Under the pieces are notes generated by a model that was given only the letters and a program-made list of their open reading frames with translations, ran no database searches and was not told the DNA's origin. Source: Mycolicibacterium hippocampi (lineage in GTDB: Bacteria; Actinomycetota; Actinomycetes; Mycobacteriales; Mycobacteriaceae). Taken from it: a DNA stretch of 64,000 bases. The stretch lies in assembly GCF_010723735.1 (NCBI RefSeq), contig NZ_BLLB01000002.1, positions 3,720,001 through 3,784,000 of the forward strand, given 5' to 3'. Of this stretch, positions 54,807 to 62,341 are shown in pieces; positions within the stretch are counted from its first letter, which is position 1, and each line of letters begins with the position of its first letter. The position numbers were made by a program, and so were the translations under genes.

Positions 54807-55994
54807 TTACTCGGCGGCCAGGCTGCAGATGTAGAACGACGCGGGCCGGGTGATGCCGATGCCGTACCGGCCCTCGGCGCGTGCCACGAACTGGTTCTTC
54901 GTGAACAGCACGCCGCTCATGTCCACGTCGATGCGCAACGACTCCCGCACCCCGATGAGCACCTTGGACCAGTCGGCCAGCAGCGCCGTGCCTGCCGGGA
55001 TGCTGGGGCACACCACGCGGGTGATCTCTGCGGGATCGCCGAAGACATTGGCGCTGCGGTGCTGCCCGTCAGCAAACCCGTCCAACAGGAATCCACCGCT
55101 CGCGCCCCAGCGCGTGAGATCGAGCGTCTCGGCGTCTGCCGGATTCAGCACCAGGGCGTTGCAGGCGTCACCTGCGGTTTGCGCCGCAGTGAGGGCCTTG
55201 CGGATGGTGGTCGCCGGGTCGGTGGCGAACGCGACCGGGGTGGTGCCGCTGGCCGACAAGATGCCGGTGATGCTCTCCCCGGTGCCATCACCTGCGATGA
55301 CCTGCGTTTCCAGGGCGGCGATAACGCCGTCGCCGAGTTCGTCGTAAAGCCACGCTTCCAGGCCCGGCACGTCCATCAGGAGCCGTTGGGGTGTGGGCTC
55401 TGAGAGGTGAGCGATGACGCGGGCCCGATCCTGCACAGCCTCGACCGTGAGCACGCTCGTGGGCTTGGTGGCGTTGTCGGCCACCACGTCGGCGTTGTTA
55501 GTGCGCACGCTCTGCACGAAGTACTCGAATGCGTTGCCTTCCAACTGAATTCGGTTGACCAGCAAGTCCACCAGGCGGGTGGGCCGGGCCTTGGGCGTCA
55601 CACCGACCGGCAGCAGCTGCGGCACATCGACGCTCCCGCTGGTCATCGCCCTGGTGGTCGCAACGCTGTCCTCGCCGCCCAGCCTCTGCAGCGCGGCAGC
55701 TGCGCGGGCCTCCCAGGTGCCGCCGCCGTTGGCGTCCAGCCGCCCGCTGGCCTGCCGGACTCGCATGGCTTCGTCGTTATCGAGGCCAGCGCGGCGGCAC
55801 TCTGCCGACGCCTCACCGACCAGTTCGTCCAGGGCGGTGATGTCGTCGGTCAGCTGGCGGTGTGCGGTGGTCTCACTCTCGGTGAGGTTGTCGCGGCCCT
55901 CCCGCTCGGCGCGGTCGATGATGGCTGTGCGGCGGGCGCGGGCCTCGTCGCGCAATCGGGCCAGGCGGTCGCGGTTCTCTCTCAACCCGGGCAT
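54807..55994 (-). CDS. Phage major capsid protein, HK97 fold
   Basis: This is a 395-residue protein. Residues 1-70 form a charged helical scaffold-like (delta) region (RENRDRLARLRDEARARR and after). The body carries typical HK97-family stretches: LVDLLVNRIQLEGNAFEYF, ERTPQ-like EPTPQRLLMDVPGLEAWL, GDGTGESITGIL, CNALVLNPADAETLDL and EGRYGIGITRPASF. phiRv1 also has one capsid gene, followed there by a protease; no protease is seen here. In satellites such a capsid can build small heads or redirect packaging by a helper phage. Confidence 0.88.
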   Translation of the reverse strand: MPGLRENRDRLARLRDEARARRTAIIDRAEREGRDNLTESETTAHRQLTDDITALDELVGEASAECRRAGLDNDEAMRVRQASGRLDANGGGTWEARAAAALQRLGGEDSVATTRAMTSGSVDVPQLLPVGVTPKARPTRLVDLLVNRIQLEGNAFEYFVQSVRTNNADVVADNATKPTSVLTVEAVQDRARVIAHLSEPTPQRLLMDVPGLEAWLYDELGDGVIAALETQVIAGDGTGESITGILSASGTTPVAFATDPATTIRKALTAAQTAGDACNALVLNPADAETLDLTRWGASGGFLLDGFADGQHRSANVFGDPAEITRVVCPSIPAGTALLADWSKVLIGVRESLRIDVDMSGVLFTKNQFVARAEGRYGIGITRPASFYICSLAAE

Positions 55995-56250
55995 CGGGCG
56001 TTCCTTTCAGATGGGTGTGCCGCCGGGCGCGAATCCACGCGCTGCAGCGCAGGGGTCAGTCACGTGATGGGGTGGCTGCCGTGCGGTGGCCCCGTCACCG
56101 GCTTGCCGAGGAAGCGTCTGCGTTGGCTGGCCGTGGCCCGGTCCTGCCTGCGCTCTGACGCTGGGGTGACCGTACACCGCCCCACCGACAACGGTCCAGA
56201 GGTACCGCGTGTGTCTCCTGTTCCCGAATGTGTATAGCGCGCTGCACAAT

Positions 56251-56775
56251 TCAGCTGTTGTTCTCGTCGCCGGGTGGCGGCGTGCCGCCAGGTGGTGGTG
56301 AACCGATGCCGGGGCCGGTGGCCTTGCCGGTGGACAAATCGGACCAACTTGGCAAGCCCGTCAGGTCTGCCTCGGGGCGGCCCTCGCGCGCCCGCCGCGC
56401 TTCCTCTGCCGCGATGGTCTGGAACTCCGCATCGGTGCGACCCTTGGCGTACGCCCGGTCCAGGTGTTCCCCGGCCATCGCGGTGGCGGCGTGCCGCAGC
56501 CACCCCCCGGCCTCGGTCGGCTCGGCGTGCTCGTTAATGTGCCGCGCTAGCACGTCCAGCTCTACGTCAGTCAGGTCGGTCAGGCTGCCGTCCCCGGCCT
56601 CGCGGCGGCCCAATTCGGCGGCGGTGTGCCACCACCACGCGGTTGCCCAGCGGGCGACCCCGGGTGACTTGGATTCGCCCATGATTGCCAGCTCGCCTGC
56701 CAGATCCTGCAAGCCGGTGATGGACAGGCTGCGCAGCACGCTGCGCAGGTCGGGTGGGGTGTTGTTCTCGCTCAC
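56251..56775 (-). CDS. Hypothetical protein of the element
   Basis: This is a 174-residue protein starting with GTG 56775, which overlaps the stop of the gene before it (GTGA). It is mainly helical and acidic: LRSVLRSLSITGLQDLAGELA, then DVELDVLARHINEHAEP, and a Pro-Gly-rich C-terminus. I do not recognise a family. Confidence 0.6.
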   Translation of the reverse strand: MSENNTPPDLRSVLRSLSITGLQDLAGELAIMGESKSPGVARWATAWWWHTAAELGRREAGDGSLTDLTDVELDVLARHINEHAEPTEAGGWLRHAATAMAGEHLDRAYAKGRTDAEFQTIAAEEARRAREGRPEADLTGLPSWSDLSTGKATGPGIGSPPPGGTPPPGDENNS

Positions 56776-57026
56776 GGGTTGTGTCCTTTCTTCGGTGGAA
56801 CCGTGAAAACCAGCCACTGCCCCTGCGGGCGGGCGGCTATGCGGTGGGTGCCGCAGCACTCTGCGGACTCTGTTGGGCACCGCCCCAGCTGGGCGGCTTT
56901 GACGGCCTCTTCCACGGTGGCAAAAAACGACATCTGCCAGCGGTGGCCCTCGCTGTCGCTGCACAGCAGCGCTGCGGTGTCGGTGGGTGCGGGCCAACGT
57001 CCTCCGCGAAGCTCACCCATCGCCAC
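56772..57026 (-). CDS. Small hypothetical protein of the element
   Basis: This is an 84-residue protein. It contains CSDSEGHRWQMSFFATVEEAVKAA and CPTESAECCGTHRI, so it is Cys-containing with a likely beta-alpha fold. The start is GTG 57026 or ATG 57020; both overlap the gene upstream. Its stop overlaps the next GTG. Function unknown. Confidence 0.55.
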   Translation of the reverse strand: MAMGELRGGRWPAPTDTAALLCSDSEGHRWQMSFFATVEEAVKAAQLGRCPTESAECCGTHRIAARPQGQWLVFTVPPKKGHNP

Positions 57027-57561
57027 CGCCTGAAAGGGCTTGCTGTGCAGCGCGCTTCGCGGCAGCGCCGCCCGCAGACGCGGCCTGGCCGTCTACCTCC
57101 CCAGCGTTCGCCAGCAGCCCGCGCGCGAAGTGCGGCCAGTCCGTGGCAGCGGCCCAGGACTTCGACCAGAGCCGCCACGTCTGCTGCAACACGCGCCGGG
57201 CGGTGCGCAGCCGGTACGCCGGGATGACGTGGGTCCGCTCGCCGAGTTCATCGCATGCGAGGTGCACGAGCCGCCAAGGCACCGGCTGGGGGCCGTGCCG
57301 GGCGGCATCCTCGCCGGGGTGCGCCCGCCGCCAGCTGTCGATCTGGACAGACCGCGCGAGGGCGGCGGCGGTGTTGACGGCGGCGTGCCCTCGGTGTTCG
57401 CCGTCGATGATCCCCCCGCAGGCCATGCACTGCAGCTGTAGCGCCACGGGCGGCCACGGAACCGGAGGCGGCCCGGCGGCGGGAGCTTCGGGCGGTTCGG
57501 CGGCCACCCCTGCAGCGGGTACCGGCCCGGCAGCGAGGTCTGATGGGCGGGGCGCGCTCAC
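57013..57561 (-). CDS. Hypothetical protein of the element
   Basis: This is a 182-residue protein. A Pro/Ala-rich start is followed by CMACGGIIDGEHRGHAAVNTA (possible metal knuckle) and a helical Trp-rich middle (VLQQTWRLWSKSWAAATDWPHFARGLL). It starts with GTG overlapping the previous stop. Family unknown. Confidence 0.55.
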   Translation of the reverse strand: MSAPRPSDLAAGPVPAAGVAAEPPEAPAAGPPPVPWPPVALQLQCMACGGIIDGEHRGHAAVNTAAALARSVQIDSWRRAHPGEDAARHGPQPVPWRLVHLACDELGERTHVIPAYRLRTARRVLQQTWRLWSKSWAAATDWPHFARGLLANAGEVDGQAASAGGAAAKRAAQQALSGGGDG

Positions 57562-57971
57562 CGGTCAACCTGGTGGGGCGGCGGGACTATCTCCGTGATC
57601 TCGGTGCCGTCGAGCGGGTCGTACACCTTGCGGCTGACGGGGGTGCGGTCGCTGTAGCTGCCTGTCCCGGTCGCCGCGTTGGCCTGCTCCAGGGCGGCGT
57701 CCAGGGTGGCGGCTACCCGGTCGAGCGCAGCTCGCGATACCCGCACCGCCGCCCCGGAGGCCTGAGGCCGGGACCAGGCCTCGGTGTCGGCGCGCGCCTC
57801 AGCCACCACGGCGGCGGCGTGCTTCACCGCATCCAGCAGCCGGTCGAGGTCGCCTCTGGGCACCCCGTGCGGCGTGGCCCCGAATCGCCGGGCGGTGCAG
57901 CCGCACCCGCACGTCGCGATGAGGTTCTGATGATCCTCGGCGGGGTGGCCGCAGATCAGACACGTGGTCAT
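57558..57971 (-). CDS. Hypothetical protein of the element with Cys-rich N-terminus
   Basis: This is a 137-residue protein. MTTCLICGHPAEDHQNLIATCGCGC suggests a zinc-binding knuckle. A helical region (LDRLLDAVKHAAAVVAEARADTEA) and a short polar tail follow. ATG 57971 overlaps the upstream stop (ATGA), and the frame's earlier possible starts lie inside the neighbouring gene. Function unknown. Confidence 0.55.
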   Translation of the reverse strand: MTTCLICGHPAEDHQNLIATCGCGCTARRFGATPHGVPRGDLDRLLDAVKHAAAVVAEARADTEAWSRPQASGAAVRVSRAALDRVAATLDAALEQANAATGTGSYSDRTPVSRKVYDPLDGTEITEIVPPPHQVDR

Positions 57972-58297
57972 GGATTCTCCTGTGCTGCAGTCGCTTTCAT
58001 GTGCTCTAAGCGTGCGCGGACGGCGGCCAAGCGGGCAGGCTGCCTGTCGTGGGTGGGCTGCCGGGCCGGGGTGGTGCCGCCGCAATCGGCGCAGGTGTTC
58101 ATCTCGCCTGTCCCGCCCGGGACACCCGCCTTAGTGGCGGCATGGCGCAACGCGGTTGCACCCCTGCAGGTTTGGCGGCATGGCGCATCGGCGCTGCAAG
58201 CGTGTGGAGGCACCCGGCGGGCACAGCCACCCCGGCGGGCTCCTGAGCGGCTACTGGCGTTGACGCTGGGCAGCGCAGCGGAGTCCACCCGGTTCAC
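57968..58297 (-). CDS. Hypothetical protein of the element, start uncertain
   Basis: From GTG 58297, which overlaps the previous stop, the product has 109 residues. From ATG 58102 it has 44, beginning MNTCADCGG, a Cys knuckle. The first 65 residues of the long form look unlike a folded protein, and a 15-bp direct repeat lies in that DNA. The short form may be the true product, with the rest regulatory. Confidence 0.42.
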   Translation of the reverse strand: MNRVDSAALPSVNASSRSGARRGGCARRVPPHACSADAPCRQTCRGATALRHAATKAGVPGGTGEMNTCADCGGTTPARQPTHDRQPARLAAVRARLEHMKATAAQENP

Positions 58298-58557
58298 TGC
58301 GCGCCCTCAGCGGCCAGGTGGTCGAGGTCTCGGGCGATCCAGTCGGCCACCATTGCGGCGGCATCCTCCATCGACCCGCCGTTGGCGTGCTCGTACTCCA
58401 CAGCCACCATGCAGGCCAGCCGCGTCGCCATCTGCCGCAAGCAGTGCGTGCAGTCGTCGATTTCATCGAGCACCAGGTCGGTGTCGGCAGCCAGTCGGGC
58501 CCCGTCCTTCGTAATGCACGCCAGCACCATGCGCAGCTCACGGGTGTGATCGAGCAT
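58294..58557 (-). CDS. Small helical hypothetical protein of the element
   Basis: This is an 87-residue acidic helical protein (LDHTRELRMVLACITKDGARL and VLDEIDDCTHCLRQMATRLA). GGGAGGAACC directly before ATG 58557 is a clear ribosome-binding site, and the start lies 20 bp inside the end of the initiator-like gene. Function unknown. Confidence 0.6.
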   Translation of the reverse strand: MLDHTRELRMVLACITKDGARLAADTDLVLDEIDDCTHCLRQMATRLACMVAVEYEHANGGSMEDAAAMVADWIARDLDHLAAEGAQ

Positions 58558-59344
58558 CGGTTCCTCCCACAGTCGCGATCCGAACACCGAGGTGGGCGCA
58601 TTTCTCGGCGGGCTCCGCTGGCGTGCCGTCAGCATCGAGAACCCAGCCACCCTCGTCACACCACTGGCACGCCGCCATCAGCGCCTTGGCTTCGGCGCGC
58701 AGCCGAGCCTCGTGCTCGCGGTCCCAGATGCGCCGCTTCTCGCGGTGCTGCTGGCACGCGCCGCACTTCTCGCGGGTACCGCGAGGATGCTCAGGACAGA
58801 ATCTCGGCGGGGGGTCGTCGTTAGCTGCTGCCGTTGAGGGGGTGCTGTCATCACGCACGTCCGGCGCGCCCGCGCTCTCTCTCTTTGTCTCTACTGTCTC
58901 TATATAAGGTGCATCGGGCGTTTTCGCCCCGGTACCAGGGCGTTTTCGCCCTACACCCCGGGCGTTTTCGCCCTCCCATAGGGCGCTTTCGCCCGTTGGC
59001 TGTTCAGCGCCATTTTGGGCCAGGGCGTTTTCGCCCGATGGCAGGTCAGGGTGGTAACCCCACGTCTGGTCCTTACCGGGGTGGAATCTGTTTGCTAGCA
59101 AGACTCCTTGAGCCTTGAGGGCCAATAGCGCCCTCTTCACCGCATCCCGCTTCAGACACACCTCACCAGCGATGGTCTCGTAACTCGCACACCAGTATCG
59201 GCGGCCCTGGCCGTCGTGCTCAAAGTCACCCGGCCCGCCGTGCTGGCAGCGGAAATCGATGTGAGCCAACACGTACGCGTCGCGCACCCCGAACTGCTCG
59301 ACCCAGCCCGGCGGCACCTTGACGAACGGCGGCCTGGCGGTCAC
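58538..59344 (-). CDS. Replication-initiator-like winged-helix protein of the element
   Basis: This is a 268-residue protein starting with GTG 59344 (GTGA overlap with the small gene before it). The N-terminal domain is a winged HTH (RYWCASYETIAGEVCLKRDAVKRALLALKAQGV). A low-complexity linker (about 95-165) follows, encoded by DNA that contains five palindromic iterons. The C-terminus is Cys-rich (FCPEHPRG, KCGACQQHREKR, CQWCDEGG), a possible zinc ribbon. DNA-binding head, iterons in the middle of the gene and a separate C-terminal domain mirror lambda O, the helicase-recruiting initiator. The role is inferred from this layout. Confidence 0.6.
   Translation of the reverse strand: MTARPPFVKVPPGWVEQFGVRDAYVLAHIDFRCQHGGPGDFEHDGQGRRYWCASYETIAGEVCLKRDAVKRALLALKAQGVLLANRFHPGKDQTWGYHPDLPSGENALAQNGAEQPTGESALWEGENARGVGRKRPGTGAKTPDAPYIETVETKRESAGAPDVRDDSTPSTAAANDDPPPRFCPEHPRGTREKCGACQQHREKRRIWDREHEARLRAEAKALMAACQWCDEGGWVLDADGTPAEPAEKCAHLGVRIATVGGTDARSHP
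58874..59036. repeat. Five palindromic 14-bp iterons with adjacent pyrimidine/AT tract: candidate replication origin
   Basis: GGGCGTTTTCGCCC occurs at 58916, 58938, 58960 and 59023, and with one change (GGGCGCTTTCGCCC) at 58981. Each is a GGGCG/CGCCC palindrome around four bases. Start spacings are 22, 22, 21 and 42 bp, i.e. multiples of two helical turns. Next to them (58874-58909) is a tract of CTCTCT and CTATATAAGG character, a likely unwinding element. All lie inside the coding sequence of the initiator-like gene. Confidence 0.65.
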
Positions 59345-59490
59345 CGGGCATCACCGACCCGAAATGCGGCGCGGATGATGGCGGCCTGGTCGGGGGAGAG
59401 GGGCGGCGCACACTCAAGGCCCCGGCGCACGTGCTCGCGCCAGCGGGCATCGCGCTCGTTGTCCGTCTCGCTGGTAGTGGTGCTGGTCAC
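59341..59490 (-). CDS. Small protein of 49 residues in the element
   Basis: It starts with GTG 59490, overlapping the stop of the excisionase-like gene (GTGA), and its TGA overlaps the GTG of the initiator-like gene. It has a Thr-rich start, then RDARWREHVRRGLECAPPL and SPDQAAIIRAAFRVGDAR. The double overlap and amphipathic composition support a real gene, of unknown function. Confidence 0.55.
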   Translation of the reverse strand: MTSTTTSETDNERDARWREHVRRGLECAPPLSPDQAAIIRAAFRVGDAR

Positions 59491-59705
59491 GGTGCATCAC
59501 CGCCGTTGACCAGCTTCAGAACCTCATCGAGGTCCACCCGCAGCAGACGAGGGCCTACGCGCCAGGCGCGTAGGTGGCCGCTCTTGATCCAGCGGTAGAC
59601 GGAGTTGGGGTGAACGTGTGCCTCGCAGGCGGCCTCAGCGGGTGTACCGAGGCGCGGCGGTGCAGACGGTGCCGGGCGGGATCGAGGGGGTGCAGGGCGG
59701 GCCAT
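59487..59705 (-). CDS. Excisionase / recombination directionality factor candidate
   Basis: This is a 72-residue protein. TPAEAACEAHVHPNSVYRWIKSGHLRAWRVG is an excisionase-family winged HTH, and LLRVDLDEVLKLV completes the wing. The phiRv1 directionality factor (Rv1584c, about 73 residues) has the same size, fold type and place two genes from the integrase. It should switch the serine integrase from integration to excision. Confidence 0.75.
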   Translation of the reverse strand: MARPAPPRSRPAPSAPPRLGTPAEAACEAHVHPNSVYRWIKSGHLRAWRVGPRLLRVDLDEVLKLVNGGDAP

Positions 59706-59849
59706 GGAGGCGACCTCCGGTGAGCTGGGCGCGAATCATCGCGACCCCTCATCGGGAGGCTCAGTCGGGTGTCACCACCCGCGCTGCGTAACCACAAGTT
59801 ACCACTAGGCCCCGATGTTCCCGAGAGGCAATACGCGGCCCCACGGGTA

Positions 59850-60323
59850 CTAGCGGCCCTGTAGCCCTTGCAGCGAGATGGCCGTCACCTGGTGCACCGC
59901 CAAGGCGTCAAACTGCTGGGAGAGCTTGTCGCCGCCACGGCGCACCTCGTACCCGCACTCTGGGCATCGCAGCCGCCACCGCATGCCGGGCACGGGGTTC
60001 CGATCGGCACCCGCCAGCGCCGAAGCGCGCCGGACTTGGGCCAACGGCTGCTCGGCATCGTGGCCCCGCAGCCGCACGACTGAGCCGTCCGGTGCGATGT
60101 GCTGCATCGCCGTGGGGTCGGGCTCGCGGGCCTGGCCTCCCCAGCGCGCCGAAAACGGGGCCATATGCCACCCCACCCCCTCGGCGTGGCTGAACTCGCC
60201 CAGCACCACCACGTCCTCAGGGAGTTGGGTGCCCGGGCCGCCCACCAGGTCACCGACCGGGGTGCCGTGGGCGGCGCAGTACAGCGCGATGCACACAAAC
60301 AGCAGCGGGTCGTCGTCAGTCAC
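59850..60323 (-). CDS. Hypothetical protein with C-terminal zinc ribbon, coupled to the integrase
   Basis: This is a 157-residue protein. GTG 60323 overlaps the integrase stop by 8 bp (GTGACTGA). The N-terminal half is hydrophobic (LLFVCIALYCAAHGTPVGDLVG), and the C-terminal part has RCPECGYEVRRGGDKLSQQFDALAVH, a ribbon knuckle. The open frame further upstream lies within the integrase and is not used. Function unknown. Confidence 0.58.
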   Translation of the reverse strand: MTDDDPLLFVCIALYCAAHGTPVGDLVGGPGTQLPEDVVVLGEFSHAEGVGWHMAPFSARWGGQAREPDPTAMQHIAPDGSVVRLRGHDAEQPLAQVRRASALAGADRNPVPGMRWRLRCPECGYEVRRGGDKLSQQFDALAVHQVTAISLQGLQGR

Positions 60324-61731
60324 TGCGCCCGTCCCTCCACTCGATGCGCACCAGGTCGGGGTCGAACGCGCGCCCCCGGCCCGAGGGCAGGATGGTGACC
60401 GCGACCAGGGCCTCGACGATGGCGCGGCGGCGGTCAAGGCTCAGGGCGGCCAGCGCGCTGCGCACGTCATGTGCGCCGATCACGGTGTCAAATACCCGCG
60501 CGCGGTTGGAGTCCAGCATCTGTGAATCCAGCTGCGCCAGTTGCTCTTTGATCCGCACCGTTGCCGCCTTCAACTGGCTGGCTGTCAAGTCGCCGTCCGC
60601 GAAGTCGGTGGCCAGCTGGTCCATCCGCACGCGCAATGCCCGCGCCCGGTCGCGCAGCTCAGCCGTGCCGTCGTGCTTCTCGGCCAGCAGCAGCTCGGCG
60701 GCATCCGGCATCTCCAAGCGGCCCACCACCCAGTCAGTCACCAGCTCGTCGACCTTGGCCAGGCTGCGACTGAGGTGGTAGCCGGATTTGCAGGTGTAGA
60801 CCGGGCCGGACTGCGAAATGCTCGAACCCATCGGGTGCCCGCACTTGCCGCACAGGGCGAGCCCCGAGAGCAGGTGCTTGCGGCCCCGCGTCGCACCGTA
60901 GCGGCGCTTCGGGTCGGCCAGCACCGCGCACACCCCCTCCCACACGTCGCGGGTCACCAGGGCGGGCCAGCTGGCCGGGCCGACCACCTCGCCGCCGTAG
61001 GAGCGCAGGGCGGCATTGCGTGGGTTTATCAGCAGCTGCCGTACCTGCGCGCCGCGCCAGATGCTGCCCTTCGGGGTGGTCGCGCCCCGCTCATTCCAGG
61101 TGGCCGCGATGGCGTGCAGGGCATCGCCAGCCAACACGGCTGTGTAGGCCTCGCGCACCAGCTGCGCCTCCACCGGGTGGGCGGCGATGGTCTTGCCGGT
61201 GGGGGACCAGTCGGCGTCGTCAGCGTCAGGCACGCCGTCCGCGCCGATCAGCTGGAACCCGAAGGGCCGCGACGGCCACCAGGCACCCCCACCCTCAGCC
61301 CGCTGCTTCGCCGCGCGCTTCTGCCGCCAGGATTTCTGCTCCATCTCCATGCGTGAGAAAACGCCGCGCATGCGCGCGTTGCCGCGCCCGGTGGGGGTGG
61401 AGAGGTCGAAGTCGCCGCCAATGGTTGCCAGCGCCAGGCCGTACTGGTCGGCCAGGTCGATGAAGTCCTCAAGCTCGCGGGGCACCCGGTGCAGGCGGTC
61501 GGCGTCCCAGGCCACTACCGCGCCGATGGCACCGGAGCAGATGTCGGCGAGCATCTGGCCGTACACGGGGCGGGCCTTGCGCCCGTTGGCGCTGGTGTCG
61601 TTCTCGGCGTACTCGACGGGCTCCCATCCGCGCTGGTGGCACAGCCTGAGGCAGTCGTCACGCTGCCGCGAGATGGCCAGCTCGTCGCCGTGCCTGTCCA
61701 GTGATTCCCGCAGGTAGACCGCCGCTTTCAT
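60316..61731 (-). CDS. Large serine recombinase (phage integrase)
   Basis: This is a 471-residue integrase of the resolvase/phiRv1/Bxb1 class. The catalytic Ser10 is in VYLRESLDRHGDELAISRQ. VVAWDADRLHRVPRELEDF and GRGNARMRGVFSRMEMEQKS belong to the resolvase domain. The recombinase domain and a zinc ribbon (LCGKCGHPMGSS with a later Cys) follow, then a long helical region. The phiRv1 integrase is 469 residues. The start lies 19 bp from the right attachment core, as expected for an element integrated by this enzyme. Confidence 0.93.
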   Translation of the reverse strand: MKAAVYLRESLDRHGDELAISRQRDDCLRLCHQRGWEPVEYAENDTSANGRKARPVYGQMLADICSGAIGAVVAWDADRLHRVPRELEDFIDLADQYGLALATIGGDFDLSTPTGRGNARMRGVFSRMEMEQKSWRQKRAAKQRAEGGGAWWPSRPFGFQLIGADGVPDADDADWSPTGKTIAAHPVEAQLVREAYTAVLAGDALHAIAATWNERGATTPKGSIWRGAQVRQLLINPRNAALRSYGGEVVGPASWPALVTRDVWEGVCAVLADPKRRYGATRGRKHLLSGLALCGKCGHPMGSSISQSGPVYTCKSGYHLSRSLAKVDELVTDWVVGRLEMPDAAELLLAEKHDGTAELRDRARALRVRMDQLATDFADGDLTASQLKAATVRIKEQLAQLDSQMLDSNRARVFDTVIGAHDVRSALAALSLDRRRAIVEALVAVTILPSGRGRAFDPDLVRIEWRDGRSD

Positions 61732-61749
61732 GGTTATACCCTAGCAAAA

Positions 61750-61759
61750 TGTACAGGTC
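61750..61759. other. Attachment-site core, right end
   Basis: This is the second copy of TGTACAGGTC. To its right is the 5' part of the split gene. Bases outside the 10-bp core differ from the left copy, as expected for attL/attR made by a serine integrase from unlike attB and attP sites. Confidence 0.85.
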
Positions 61760-62341
61760 CATTCCGGCGTGCACGCATCCCGGCTGCTCCGTGGCGACCT
61801 GAGAGTCCCGGGTCAGATGAGCGGCGTTGCGTCGCGCCGCCGGCTCGGTGAAGAACCGGTATGCGTCGAAGTGGCTGCAGCGCAACGGCATTGCGTCGAC
61901 CACAGCGTCCGTCCCGGCGGCACCGAGACGCAGCGGCACACCCGGGTGGCGCACCGCGGGAGTCCGGTACACCATCGCCCATTCGTGCAGGCCGAAGCAG
62001 TTGAACCGTGCCGGCCGCGACGCCACCGCGCCCAGGAGATCCGCGATGAACCTCACAGTGCCCGCGCGCGCATGAAGGTGGTCACGGCTGACCGTGACGC
62101 CGTCGCGGTGCCGGGTGTACCCGGAGCGGTCGAGGTAGCGATCCGCAGCCACTCCGCTGAGAACGGTGCCGTAGCCGGGATGCCAGATACGCAACTGGCG
62201 GGGTCGCAGGCTGTAGTAGGTGAACAGGAAGTCGAACACCGGGTGCGGCTGGCCGGCCCGCCTTCGCTCCAGGTGCGGCCCCAGGAGTTCGTCGGTTCGC
62301 CGGCGGTGGGCGGCGGCGCGTTCCAGCCAGTCGTCAGACAC
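61750..62341 (-). pseudogene. 5' part of the split 3-methyladenine DNA glycosylase-like gene
   Basis: From GTG 62341 (SDDWLERAAAHRRRTDELLG) 197 codons run to the core, through FDFLFTYYSLRPRQLRIWHPG and HFDAYRFFTEPAARRNAAHLT. The frame then runs into element DNA and stops at 61658, adding a foreign tail that overlaps the integrase start. Five further in-frame GTG codons up to 62461 are offered by the tandem repeat. The protein is truncated in this strain unless the element excises. Confidence 0.85.

Larger units (their letters stand above)
52194..61759 (-). mobile_element. phiRv1-like integrated phage satellite (9.56 kb)
   Basis: The element lies between two copies of TGTACAGGTC (52194-52203 and 61750-61759). 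It carries a large serine integrase at one end, a small HTH excisionase candidate, many short overlapping minus-strand genes, one HK97-type capsid gene and two accessory genes at the other end. No portal, terminase, prohead protease or tail gene is recognisable, so it cannot be a complete phage. Size, gene order and integrase class resemble phiRv1 of M. tuberculosis (about 9 kb). Integration is inside a protein-coding gene, not a tRNA. Confidence 0.9.

Noticed and set aside
61732..61800. tRNA gene as integration target
   Set aside because: No cloverleaf is visible near either core; the core lies in a protein-coding frame that is restored on joining the flanks.
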